From Nitrospira sp. (GTDB lineage: Bacteria; Nitrospirota; Nitrospiria; Nitrospirales; Nitrospiraceae): a stretch of 9,353 bases of DNA. The position numbers and the translations under genes are program-made. Shown piece after piece: positions 1-6,919 of this stretch (its first letter is position 1; the number at the start of each line of letters is the position of its first letter). Location of the stretch: contig JAKDNQ010000074.1 of NCBI GenBank assembly GCA_030456405.1, positions 1-9,353 of the forward strand. The letters are read 5' to 3'. The notes beneath the pieces were generated by a model, which saw only the letters and a program-made list of their open reading frames with translations, was not told the DNA's origin and did no database searches.

Positions 1-24
1 TTCTGGTCTTGGAAGGCCTGGTAA
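1..24 (+). CDS. Possible 3' end of an upstream gene (partial)
   Basis: Reading from base 1, seven sense codons (FWSWKAW) precede a TAA at 22-24, six bases before the GTG of the oxidoreductase gene. Tight spacing on the same strand fits the tail of an upstream operon gene. The stretch is far too short to identify, and the reading frame is assumed, not shown. Confidence 0.25.
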   Translation, partial: FWSWKAW

Positions 25-30
25 CGCGAG

Positions 31-1227
31 GTGCGTTCGGATTTTCTCGTCATCGGCGGCGGTGTGATCGGGCTAAACATTGCGCGCGGACTTCGGCGCA
101 CATTCCCCGATGCATCGGTGCATCTACTTGAAAAAGAGGTCGATTGTGGGTTGCATGCAAGCGGCCGCAACAGCGGTGTCCTGCATGCGGGATTCTATTA
201 CTCGCCCAATAGTCTCAAGGCTAAGCTTACCTGGCATGGCAATCGTTTGTTGACTGAGTATTGCGAGGAGAAGAAGATTTCCTTGAACAAATGCGGGAAG
301 CTCGTGGTCGCCAAAGATTGTGCCGATCATGCAGGACTCGATGAGCTTCTCAAAAGGGGACGGGCCAATGGGATTCCGCTACAGGAGATATCCGAGAGAG
401 AAGCCAAGTCTATAGAGCCTCGGGTCAAGACCTGCGAGCGCGCATTGTTTTCACCTGCGACATCGACTGTCGACCCTACTCAGGTGATGCAGGCGATGAA
501 GAAAGATGCGGTTGACGAAGGCGTCCAGCTTCATTGTGGAGTCCGTTACCTGAGTGCTTCTCAGGGGCGTGTCGTAACAAGCCAAGGCGGATATGATGTC
601 GGGTATGTTGTGAACGCCGCAGGGCTTTATGCAGACCGAATCGCGCGCGATTATGGGTTTTCCGAGCACTATAGGATTTTGCCTTTTAAAGGACTCTATC
701 TCTATTCAAGCGAACCGGTTGGGTCGATTCGTACGAACATCTATCCTGTGCCAGATTTGAAGAATCCGTTCCTGGGTGTGCACTTCACCGTCGCTGCCGG
801 AGGGAAGGCTAAGATCGGACCGACTGCCATTCCCGGGCTCTGGAGAGAGCAGTATGCCGGGGTGGAGAATTTTCGTTGGGGCGAGTTTTTCGAGGTGGCG
901 TTGCGGGGTATGGGCTTGCTCGCGAATGCCAATTTCGATTTTAGAATGCTTGCGCTAAAGGAGGTAGCAAAGTATTCAAAGTCGAAGATGGTTTCACTAG
1001 CCAGTGAGTTGGTAGAAGGGGTTAGACTTGAGCATTACCAGCATTGGGGAAAGCCAGGAATTCGAGCACAACTTGTCGATATTACAAAGCGCAAGCTCGA
1101 AATGGATTTTGTTTTGGAAGGTGACCGACATTCGATGCATGTGCTGAATGCGGTCTCCCCGGCGTTCACCTGCTCGCTGCCCTTCGCGGAGTATGTCGGT
1201 GAACGGATTCAGGCGCTGCTGCATTGA
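31..1227 (+). CDS. lhgO: FAD-dependent oxidoreductase, L-2-hydroxyglutarate oxidase (LhgO)-like
   Basis: A 398-residue DAO-family flavoenzyme. LhgO enzymes oxidise L-2-hydroxyglutarate to 2-oxoglutarate at the membrane and pass electrons to the quinone pool. Visible here are the N-terminal dinucleotide fold G9-x-G11-x-x-G14, an acidic E34 at the end of strand 2 to bind the FAD ribose, the family signature SGVLHAGFYY at about 48-57, HWGKPGIRAQ at about 338-347 and VLNAVSPA near the C terminus. The length is slightly below the roughly 420 residues of the E. coli enzyme. GTG at 31 is the only usable start because TAA at 22-24 closes the frame upstream; GGAAGG at 11-16 is a distant possible ribosome site. 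No signal peptide or membrane segment is evident. Placement beside glycan genes is unexplained, so the true substrate may be another 2-hydroxyacid. The family call is firm, the substrate less so. Confidence 0.88.
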   Translation: MRSDFLVIGGGVIGLNIARGLRRTFPDASVHLLEKEVDCGLHASGRNSGVLHAGFYYSPNSLKAKLTWHGNRLLTEYCEEKKISLNKCGKLVVAKDCADHAGLDELLKRGRANGIPLQEISEREAKSIEPRVKTCERALFSPATSTVDPTQVMQAMKKDAVDEGVQLHCGVRYLSASQGRVVTSQGGYDVGYVVNAAGLYADRIARDYGFSEHYRILPFKGLYLYSSEPVGSIRTNIYPVPDLKNPFLGVHFTVAAGGKAKIGPTAIPGLWREQYAGVENFRWGEFFEVALRGMGLLANANFDFRMLALKEVAKYSKSKMVSLASELVEGVRLEHYQHWGKPGIRAQLVDITKRKLEMDFVLEGDRHSMHVLNAVSPAFTCSLPFAEYVGERIQALLH

Positions 1228-1440
1228 GAAAGTAGAAGGCGATGAACAATTTTATTGTGGGAAACATGAGGTGGGGGACCGGTTGTTGTCCGGCATCTAC
1301 CGTCAAGCCCATTCTCAGGTGGCCTTGTTGTTGTCCTGCCAACTTGAAAAGTGCGTGCCGTTTGTTGCAGTGAAACGCTCGGATAAAGTTGATGATCTGT
1401 GCTGGGACTTGAATTGGCCATATAGTGTATCTCTTGCTGA

Positions 1441-1683
1441 ATGTGTGGTTCAAGTTTGCTTAGCAGTTTGTTGACAAACTGGATGACGACGCCGGAAACG
1501 ACACCACGATCGAGATCACCGATGGAAGCTCAATGGCTTGCAGGCTGTTCAGAAAGGCCGTCCAGCAAGGCCGCAGCGAGCGAAGAGGCGGAATCGTACT
1601 CTGTGCCGTACGTTGAGCCTCTGAGCGATGCGAGAACGATGCTGGCGGACGTTGTCAACAGCCTGCTAGTAAAGTTTCGGTGA
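1441..1683 (+). other. Doubtful 80-codon ORF running through the palindrome
   Basis: An ATG-started frame of 80 codons whose second half is simply the palindromic element translated (Ala/Glu/Ser-rich middle, then EPLSDARTMLADV). No Shine-Dalgarno sequence precedes it and no domain is recognisable. Its TGA (1681-1683) overlaps the ATG of the next short ORF at 1683. Because the palindrome dictates most of the sequence, I consider a real protein unlikely. Confidence 0.2.
1540..1666. repeat. 127-bp imperfect palindromic element (REP/MITE-like)
   Basis: The ends are a perfect 10-bp inverted repeat: gcaggctgtt at 1540-1549 and aacagcctgc at 1657-1666. Further paired blocks lie inside: gtccagca near 1560 against tgctggcggac near 1640-1650, agaggc (1584-1589) against gcctct (1617-1622), and cgtac (1595-1599) against gtacg (1608-1612). 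The last pair encloses an 8-base loop at 1600-1607. The whole could fold into one long hairpin as RNA or single-stranded DNA. No transposase lies inside, and no target duplication is obvious at the edges. I recall similar palindromes between genes in Nitrospira genomes, but copy number cannot be judged from one window. Confidence 0.75.
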
Positions 1684-1814
1684 TGGATCAGGATCGAGCC
1701 CATATTAGCCGGGATTTACCGGCATGCGTCAGAGTGATGCGTGAGCGGGCGGCAATGAATTCGATCGTGCAGGATAGGCTCTTAGCGTCGGTCTGGGCTG
1801 GGTACATCCGATGA
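1683..1814 (+). CDS. Possible 43-residue ORF overlapping the glycosyltransferase start
   Basis: ATG at 1683 overlaps the preceding TGA, and the ORF's own TGA (1812-1814) overlaps the glycosyltransferase ATG in an ATGA junction. The product would be basic, with several Arg residues and no membrane segment or known motif. No Shine-Dalgarno sequence is visible before it. The glycosyltransferase also lacks a clear one, so this ORF could deliver ribosomes by termination-reinitiation. It could equally be a chance open frame. Confidence 0.28.
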   Translation: MDQDRAHISRDLPACVRVMRERAAMNSIVQDRLLASVWAGYIR

Positions 1815-3094
1815 GTCTCAAAATCGCTATTGATGTTGAGATTCTTCCCGGCATAAATGGCGGTGTTGCCTCGGCTGTCAAGATTCTCATCCACACTCTG
1901 GGAGAGCTAGCCGATGGGGATGAGCAGTATACAATAGTTATTGCAAATGAAGAGCAGCGGAAATGGCTGTCTCCCTACCTTGGGCCAAACCAGAAATTTT
2001 CCTGCAAGACTGAATACCGAACTGAATGCCGAAGACCAAGTATTGCAAAGCGTATTCTCAGCCCTATATTGTCGGTAGCCAAAAGAGTTCATGATCGATT
2101 GGATACTCCTCGTTACTGGCCTGAGGTTCCAATTTCTGATGGCTTCTATGAGAGTCTTGAGTGCGATGTTCTCCATTTTCCGACGCAGGGGTATCGCGTT
2201 TGTGCGCTGCCTACCATATACAATCCGCATGACCTCCAACATCTTCATTTCCCTAATTTCTTTTCGCGCGAAGATATTGCCTGGCGAGAGACGATTTACC
2301 CGGCTGGGTGTCACTTCGCCAGAACTGTTGTCGTAGGGTCTCAATGGATTAAGGATGATATTGGTCGGCAGTATCATGTCAGCCCGGATAAAATCCAAAT
2401 TATTCCCGAAGCTGCTCCGATGGAGAGTGCCTCCAGACCAACCGCCGAGTCTCTGGCACAAGTGCAACGGAAGTACCAATTGGAATTGCCGTTTGTACTG
2501 TTCCCCGCGGTCACTTGGCCGCACAAAAATCACATACGATTGCTTGAAGCGATAGCGACCCTCCGCGAGACCCGTGGGCTCACAATTCGCCTGGTCTGCA
2601 CCGGGGGGGTGCACAAACAATGGTGGCCTCATGTGGAACGACGAGTCCAAGAACTCCGGCTTCAGTCCCAAGTAAAGTTTCTGGGCTTTGTGTCGGAGGA
2701 AGACATTCGTGCACTCTACGCGCTCGCGGAATTCCTAGTGATGCCCTCGCTATTTGAGGCCAGCAGCCTTCCAGTTTTTGATGCATGGGCGAGTGGCCTT
2801 CCTGTGGCTTCTTCAGACGCAACGGCGATGCCCGGCCAAGTGCTTGATGCCGCCCTACTATTTGATCCGTATCGGATAGAGTCCATCGCCGACGCACTGG
2901 CAAAGCTGGCAACCAATGAGGAGTTTCGTGAAGATCTGAAGATGCGTGGGTATCAACGACTGAAGGATTTCAATCTGATCAGAACTGCGAAAGCATACAG
3001 GGCAGTCTACCGACGAGCGGGTGGGTATCCACTGACCGATGAAGATCGGTCACTGCTTCAATGGGACTGGATGCGAGAACCTAAGCGAGTTTAA
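1811..3094 (+). CDS. Glycosyltransferase, GT4-like (GT-B fold)
   Basis: A 427-residue cytoplasmic enzyme predicted to transfer a sugar from a nucleotide donor to a growing glycan. The N-terminal Rossmann domain begins with a short hydrophobic strand, D8 and the GG loop at 17-18. The C-terminal donor domain shows FPAVTWPHKNH at about 231-241 and the GT4 donor signature at about 311-324, reading MPSLFEASSLPVFD. In that motif the usual E-x7-E is E316-x7-D324, a conservative change of the second acid. No transmembrane helix is apparent. ATG at 1811 gives a proper family N terminus, though no good ribosome site lies upstream. The aminotransferase start follows by 31 bases, consistent with one transcript. 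Donor and acceptor cannot be deduced from sequence. Confidence 0.9.
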   Translation: MSLKIAIDVEILPGINGGVASAVKILIHTLGELADGDEQYTIVIANEEQRKWLSPYLGPNQKFSCKTEYRTECRRPSIAKRILSPILSVAKRVHDRLDTPRYWPEVPISDGFYESLECDVLHFPTQGYRVCALPTIYNPHDLQHLHFPNFFSREDIAWRETIYPAGCHFARTVVVGSQWIKDDIGRQYHVSPDKIQIIPEAAPMESASRPTAESLAQVQRKYQLELPFVLFPAVTWPHKNHIRLLEAIATLRETRGLTIRLVCTGGVHKQWWPHVERRVQELRLQSQVKFLGFVSEEDIRALYALAEFLVMPSLFEASSLPVFDAWASGLPVASSDATAMPGQVLDAALLFDPYRIESIADALAKLATNEEFREDLKMRGYQRLKDFNLIRTAKAYRAVYRRAGGYPLTDEDRSLLQWDWMREPKRV

Positions 3095-3107
3095 CATTGA
3101 AATAATG

Positions 3108-3114
3108 AAGGGAG
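3108..3114 (+). promoter_or_regulatory. Ribosome binding site selecting the aminotransferase start
   Basis: AAGGGAG lies 11 bases before ATG 3126 and after the in-frame ATGs at 3039 and 3105. It therefore favours 3126, where the family-typical N terminus begins. Confidence 0.6.
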
Positions 3115-3125
3115 TTCTGAAGCAA

Positions 3126-4253
3126 ATGGGTAAACGATTCATTCCCGTAGCGGCGCCGACACTTGCAGGGAACGAGAGGAAATACGTGCTTGACTGCCTC
3201 GATACGAACTGGATCTCCTCCCGAGGTCAATACATCGATCAGTTCGAGCAGGCATTTGCCGCCTTCTGTGGCGCCAAGCACGCGATGACTTGCACCAATG
3301 GCACGGTGGCCTTGCACTTGGCTCTCCTCGCACTCGGAGTAGGCTCGGGGGACGAAGTCATTGTACCGACTCTGACCTTTGTTGCCACGGCCAACGCAGT
3401 GACCTATTGTGCGGCTCGCCCCGTGTTTGTGGACTGTGAATCTGAGACATGGAACATCGATCCAGCCCGTATTGAAGCCAAGATTACTCCGCGAACCAAG
3501 GGGATCATAGTGGTCCACCTGTATGGGCATGCGGTCGACATGGACCCCATTCTTGAATTAGCTGCCCAGCGAGGACTCTTTGTCCTTGAAGACGCGGCTG
3601 AGGCGACTGGGGCTCTCTATAAGGGGAAAACTGTGGGGTCAATGGGGCACATTTCAACGTTCAGTCTCTTCGGCAATAAAGTAGTGAGCACCGGTGAGGG
3701 GGGCATGGTAACGACCAATGATGCGCAACTCGCAAACCGTGTTCGCATGCTGAAAGAACAGGGCATGGATCAGAACCGCCGGTACTGGTTTCCGATTGTT
3801 GGATATAATTACAGAATGACCAACATCGTAGCGGCTATCGGGCTCGCTCAAATGGAAATGATCGATTGGCATATCGCGCGTCGGATCGAGTTGGCCACAT
3901 GGTATCGCGACTCGCTCAAGGGCCTGTCGGGGATCTCCTGGCAATTGGTCAAACCCTGGGCTCGGCACGTGTACCAATTTTTTACAATCGTGGTCGACCC
4001 GAATCAAGGAATCAGTCGCGATCAGGTGATTGGGGACTTGAAGGAGCGAGGAGTCGAAGGGCGTCCGGTTGTGTATCCCATGCATTCCTTACCGCCGTAT
4101 GTTGATCTCGCGGGCGACGAACGCTTTCCGATCGCGGAGCACATTTCAAAGAATGGCATCAATCTTCCGACGTCAGCGAATTTGACCTACGACGAAGTGC
4201 GCTATGTTTCCGAAAGCCTCAGAGCGTCTCTAAGCAATTCGGTCGACAAGTAA
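3126..4253 (+). CDS. PLP-dependent sugar aminotransferase (DegT/DnrJ/EryC1/StrS family)
   Basis: A 375-residue cytoplasmic enzyme of the nucleotide-sugar aminotransferase family, which aminates keto-sugars using glutamate as donor. Overall it resembles GDP-perosamine synthases (4-keto-6-deoxy sugar C4 aminotransferases). Visible are WISSRGQYIDQFEQAFA near 29-45, TNGTVALHLAL at about 58-68, the cofactor-contacting acid in LEDAAEATG (D156) and the Schiff-base lysine K185 in FSLFGNKVVSTGEGG. The length matches the family's 360-400. ATG 3126 is preferred over 3039, which would overlap the glycosyltransferase by 56 bases and add an unmatched extension; a ribosome site at 3108-3114 supports this. 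The keto-sugar it uses could come from one of the SDR enzymes at the end of the window. The family is certain; regiochemistry and substrate are inferred. Confidence 0.93.
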   Translation: MGKRFIPVAAPTLAGNERKYVLDCLDTNWISSRGQYIDQFEQAFAAFCGAKHAMTCTNGTVALHLALLALGVGSGDEVIVPTLTFVATANAVTYCAARPVFVDCESETWNIDPARIEAKITPRTKGIIVVHLYGHAVDMDPILELAAQRGLFVLEDAAEATGALYKGKTVGSMGHISTFSLFGNKVVSTGEGGMVTTNDAQLANRVRMLKEQGMDQNRRYWFPIVGYNYRMTNIVAAIGLAQMEMIDWHIARRIELATWYRDSLKGLSGISWQLVKPWARHVYQFFTIVVDPNQGISRDQVIGDLKERGVEGRPVVYPMHSLPPYVDLAGDERFPIAEHISKNGINLPTSANLTYDEVRYVSESLRASLSNSVDK

Positions 4254-4416
4254 CCGCTTCGAAAGAGCACTAGGATGTGATGCGGCACGTGCGTATAAGG
4301 CAAGCAAGTCGTTGACAACATCCATCTATGAATTGCAACAGATCTTGAGCCTGCCCTGTTTGCACGAATGCCGTTGGATCACCTCCTTGCACAAGCCGTG
4401 ATCGAAGACACCGACC

Positions 4417-4442
4417 ACAGTTCAGATAAACAGCTGAACTGT
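4417..4442. repeat. Perfect 9-bp hairpin before the methyltransferase
   Basis: acagttcag at 4417-4425 pairs perfectly with ctgaactgt at 4434-4442 around an 8-base loop. No run of T follows, so it is not a typical intrinsic terminator. It sits 41 bases before the methyltransferase ATG and could be an operator, an RNA structure in the leader, or a relic at the edge of an inserted segment. Confidence 0.45.
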
Positions 4443-4470
4443 TCGAGTAACGTTGGGGCACTATGATAAT

Positions 4471-4474
4471 GAGG
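4471..4474 (+). promoter_or_regulatory. Ribosome binding site selecting the methyltransferase start
   Basis: GAGG lies 8 bases before ATG 4483. It falls inside the alternative frame opened by TTG at 4453, so it supports 4483 as the true start. Confidence 0.5.
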
Positions 4475-4482
4475 AAATTCTA

Positions 4483-5295
4483 ATGCACAAGGAAACATGT
4501 AAAATCTGCAATGGCGAAGCAAAGTTATTTTTAACTGCACCGATATTTAAAGAGCAAGAGGAAATTAATTATTTTAAATGCACGGATTGCGGATTTATTC
4601 AAACCCAGGAACCCACCTGGCTTGAAAAATCTTATTCGGACGTTATTACCAAAAGCGATATCGGGTTAATATGGCGAAACATCTTTTTTTCTAGTAATGT
4701 TGAAACATTTTTATTGAGTAATTATCACGAAGTGAAAGAATGTATGGATTACGGAGGGGGCTATGGTGTATTTGTAAGGATAATGCGCGATAAAGGCTTC
4801 GATTTTTATTGGCACGATATTTATTGCAAGAACATGTTTGCCGAAGGATTTGAGGGCTCACTCACTCGTAATTATAACTTAATTACTGCATTTGAAGTTG
4901 TTGAACATCTACCGAATCCGCATGAAACAATATCCAAACTGTTGAAGCAGTGCGACGTTTTGGTTTTTTCAACTGAATTGAACGATGACGTAAAGGATTT
5001 TAAAAACTGGTGGTACAGGGATGAGCTGGCAGGCCAGCATATTAGTTTTTTTTCGAAAAACTCAATTAAACAAATATGTAAGCAGTATGAGGTAAATTAT
5101 TATAGCCTGTCTAACGTGTTGCACGTGTTTTCGAAGAAAACGTTTAATCAGGATGAAATAAACGCAGCATACAGCCCGAAACTAAATAGCATTCAAAAAA
5201 TTTGCAACCGCTTATTGCCAAAGCCTGTGGCTGCAAGGCCAACGTTATTACAAAAAGATCATGATGCCATAATTCGGGAATATCTGAAGAAATAA
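4483..5295 (+). CDS. Class I SAM-dependent methyltransferase with N-terminal Cys4 motif
   Basis: A 270-residue protein. The N terminus has C6-x2-C9 and C33-x2-C36, a zinc-ribbon-like pattern common in methyltransferases of sugar and natural-product clusters. The catalytic domain follows: SAM-binding motif I DYGGGYG at 89-95, an acidic residue D112 after the next strand, and the post-I segment FEVVEH at 137-142 typical of Methyltransf_23-like enzymes. A C-terminal stretch rich in Lys, Asn and Tyr carries no known motif. ATG 4483 is chosen over TTG 4453 because GAGG at 4471-4474 is well spaced for it. The gene is strikingly AT-rich: lines I counted fall between 22% and 45% GC, against about 58% in the aminotransferase. 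That suggests acquisition by transfer. It may methylate a sugar, but the substrate is unknown. Confidence 0.87.
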   Translation: MHKETCKICNGEAKLFLTAPIFKEQEEINYFKCTDCGFIQTQEPTWLEKSYSDVITKSDIGLIWRNIFFSSNVETFLLSNYHEVKECMDYGGGYGVFVRIMRDKGFDFYWHDIYCKNMFAEGFEGSLTRNYNLITAFEVVEHLPNPHETISKLLKQCDVLVFSTELNDDVKDFKNWWYRDELAGQHISFFSKNSIKQICKQYEVNYYSLSNVLHVFSKKTFNQDEINAAYSPKLNSIQKICNRLLPKPVAARPTLLQKDHDAIIREYLKK

Positions 5296-5414
5296 ATTCG
5301 ATTATCAAATGCGTCCCAACGTTAAGAGTCAGCTTTTATGCTTTGCAACTGGGGCGCGAGAAAGAGGCGTAGGTTTTGCCGGCAGATAATTCTACCTTGT
5401 GATTCCACTGTCAT

Positions 5415-6164
5415 ATGAAACGCCTAAGTTCTCTCCCTTCCCGCACATCACAGCCGTTTCATAATGTAACAGCTGCTCTCTTGGCTGGCGGGTTGGGAAC
5501 TCGTCTTCGTTCTGTTGTGGCGGATCAGCCGAAGGTCTTGGCGCAAGTCAGAGGCCGCGCATTTCTCTCATATCTGTTGGAGCAATTGGCAACGGTCGGT
5601 ATGAAGAAGGTGGTGCTATGCACAGGATACCTCGGAAGCCAAGTGCAGCAGGAATACGGCGATTTTTATGGTGACCTTCAACTCTTGTACTCGCAAGAAG
5701 CGACGCCACTTGGCACAGGGGGGGCGTTGCGACTTGCGTTGCCACTCTTTCAGTCCGAACATGTCCTCGTCATGAACGGAGATTCGTTCTGCACGGTGGA
5801 CCTTGAAGCATTTTGGAATTGGCATCGAAGTCGCGGGGCGCGGGCGAGTATGGTTCTCGTCAACGCCGCAGATGCGAGGCGCTATGGCCGCGTCCACGCT
5901 CTTCCTGACGGCCAGATTCAGAGGTTTGAAGAGAAATCACGTGAAGATGGGGCGAGCTGGATCAACGCAGGGATTTACCTGATGCGTCCTGAGTTAGTCG
6001 AGACTATTCGTCCGAATACTCCTGTCTCGCTAGAACACGAAGTGATTCCTGCCTGGATTGGTCAAGGATTGTACGGATATGAGAGCGATGCGGGCCTCTT
6101 GGATATTGGCACACCTGAGTCCTATCTGTTGGCGGACCGGTTCTTGCCCACGCAGGGTCACTAA
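5415..6164 (+). CDS. hddC: Sugar-phosphate nucleotidyltransferase, D-glycero-D-manno-heptose-1-P guanylyltransferase-like
   Basis: A 249-residue NTP-transferase predicted to join a nucleotide to a sugar 1-phosphate. With the heptose isomerase and kinase just downstream, the best reading is HddC, which forms GDP-D-glycero-alpha-D-manno-heptose from heptose 1-phosphate and GTP. The nucleotide-binding loop GGLGTRLR is at 25-32 with P39-K40 of the signature following. The metal-binding acid is D123 in MNGDS. Conserved late motifs are INAGIYLM, SLEHEVIP and LLDIGTPESY. The length is close to the 230-240 typical of HddC, with about 17 extra N-terminal residues before the first strand. No clear ribosome site precedes ATG 5415, so the start is less sure than the family. 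A mannose or glucose 1-phosphate nucleotidyltransferase is the main alternative. Confidence 0.85.
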   Translation: MKRLSSLPSRTSQPFHNVTAALLAGGLGTRLRSVVADQPKVLAQVRGRAFLSYLLEQLATVGMKKVVLCTGYLGSQVQQEYGDFYGDLQLLYSQEATPLGTGGALRLALPLFQSEHVLVMNGDSFCTVDLEAFWNWHRSRGARASMVLVNAADARRYGRVHALPDGQIQRFEEKSREDGASWINAGIYLMRPELVETIRPNTPVSLEHEVIPAWIGQGLYGYESDAGLLDIGTPESYLLADRFLPTQGH

Positions 6165-6225
6165 ATAAGGGAAACGAGAGTGCGCAAGACGAATTCACCC
6201 TGTCGTCTCTCCGGAACATCAAGAT

Positions 6226-6240
6226 TGAATGACCCATTCA
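6226..6240. repeat. Small hairpin upstream of gmhA
   Basis: tgaatg (6226-6231) and cattca (6235-6240) form a 6-bp stem with a 3-base loop, 11 bases before the ribosome site of gmhA. No T-run follows. It may be fortuitous or may affect initiation. Confidence 0.25.
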
Positions 6241-6251
6241 GTAATAGGCAC

Positions 6252-6256
6252 GAAGG
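6252..6256 (+). promoter_or_regulatory. Ribosome binding site selecting the gmhA start
   Basis: GAAGG directly abuts ATG 6257 with no spacing but lies 9 bases before the in-frame ATG 6266. The second ATG is therefore the better start, shortening the protein by three residues. Confidence 0.55.
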
Positions 6257-6265
6257 ATGAATATT

Positions 6266-6864
6266 ATGCAGCCATTCATTGATCCCCATCGAAAGGCTCA
6301 TGCACACCTACTCGTCAGCGCCGAGATAAAACGTCGCATGGCTGAAACCTGTCTGGAGTCAATCCATCTGGCAGCCGATAGGATTCTTCGTGCATTTCGT
6401 GCCGGAGGAAAAGTACTCCTTTGTGGGAATGGAGGAAGTGCGGCTGATTGCCAACATATGGCCGCGGAGTTTGTCAGCCGCCTTACCAAAGACTTCGATC
6501 GACCGGGACTGCCGGCGGTTGCCTTAACAACGGATAGCTCCTTCCTGACGGCCTTTGCAAATGATTGCGGATTTGAAGGTGTGTTTGCGCGTCAAGTGCA
6601 GGCGTTGGGGAAACAGGAAGATGTCCTCATCGCAATCAGTACGAGTGGGAACTCTCCCAATGTCGTTCGCGCAGTTGAGGTGGCCAAGTAGTAAGCATCT
6701 CTACCATCGCGTTAACGGGAAGTGGTGGGTGTTTGGTGAAGATAGCCGAGGTGACGATTGCTGTGCCAAGCGTTGATACTCAATACATCCAGGAGGCACA
6801 TCTCGCAGTGGAGCATATCCTGTGCGAGTTAATTGAACGAGCATTATTTGCGAACAGAAGTTGA
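6266..6864 (+). pseudogene. gmhA: Sedoheptulose 7-phosphate isomerase, frameshifted as written
   Basis: GmhA converts sedoheptulose 7-phosphate to D-glycero-D-manno-heptose 7-phosphate, the first step of heptose synthesis. The SIS domain is clear: the phosphate-binding CGNGGSAAD, the active-site stretch QHMAAEFVSRL, then ISTSGNSPNVVRAVEVAK. Right after that lysine come two in-frame stops, TAG and TAA (6689-6694). The rest of the protein continues in another frame from about 6697: STIALTGSGG, then VPSVDTQYIQEAH with the family's conserved C-terminal His, then EHILCELIERALF, ending at TGA 6862-6864. Compared with an expected AKG-type linker, the junction is one base short (8 instead of 9), so a single-base deletion, possibly with local substitutions, breaks the gene. 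Restored, it would be about 200 residues, normal for GmhA. Every other motif is intact, so this is a very recent mutation or a sequencing or assembly error. Confidence 0.85.
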
Positions 6865-6919
6865 GAGGGGACAGATTGGGGATGCCGCTATTCATCTTTG
6901 AGGTATTGCGGAGGCGACC

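Larger units (their letters stand above)
1228..1810. other. 583-bp stretch without a recognisable gene
   Basis: This stretch lies between the oxidoreductase and the glycosyltransferase. Open frames exist on both strands, but none translates into a family I recognise. The solid content is the long imperfect palindrome at 1540-1666. Bases 1228-1539 show only a 10-base direct repeat, gttgttgtcc, at 1282-1291 and 1327-1336. No convincing promoter or terminator is visible; a TTGACA at 1471-1476 has no matching -10 box about 17 bases downstream. It could hold decayed remnants of a mobile element or gene. Confidence 0.6.

Noticed and set aside
1282..1336. 10-base direct repeat gttgttgtcc as an iteron or CRISPR-like repeat
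   Set aside because: There are only two short low-complexity copies, with no regular array or associated genes.
1471..1499. TTGACA as a -35 promoter box
   Set aside because: No TATAAT-like sequence lies at the right distance; bases 1494-1499 read gaaacg.
1907..2671. 254-codon open frame on the minus strand
   Set aside because: It lies entirely antisense to the well-supported glycosyltransferase and shows no domain pattern.
3039..3125. N-terminal extension of the aminotransferase from ATG 3039
   Set aside because: It overlaps the glycosyltransferase by 56 bases, adds residues with no family counterpart, and the AAGGGAG site lies downstream of it.
4270..4461. 63-codon minus-strand frame before the methyltransferase
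   Set aside because: It has a GTG start, no recognisable motif and no family resemblance. The gap contains the hairpin but no convincing gene.
5385..5390. GATAAT as a -10 box before hddC
   Set aside because: No -35-like hexamer is found about 17 bases upstream, so the evidence is too weak to call a promoter.
6180..6260. 26-codon GTG frame whose TGA overlaps ATG 6257
   Set aside because: It has no ribosome site, and the preferred gmhA start is 6266, so the overlap is probably chance.
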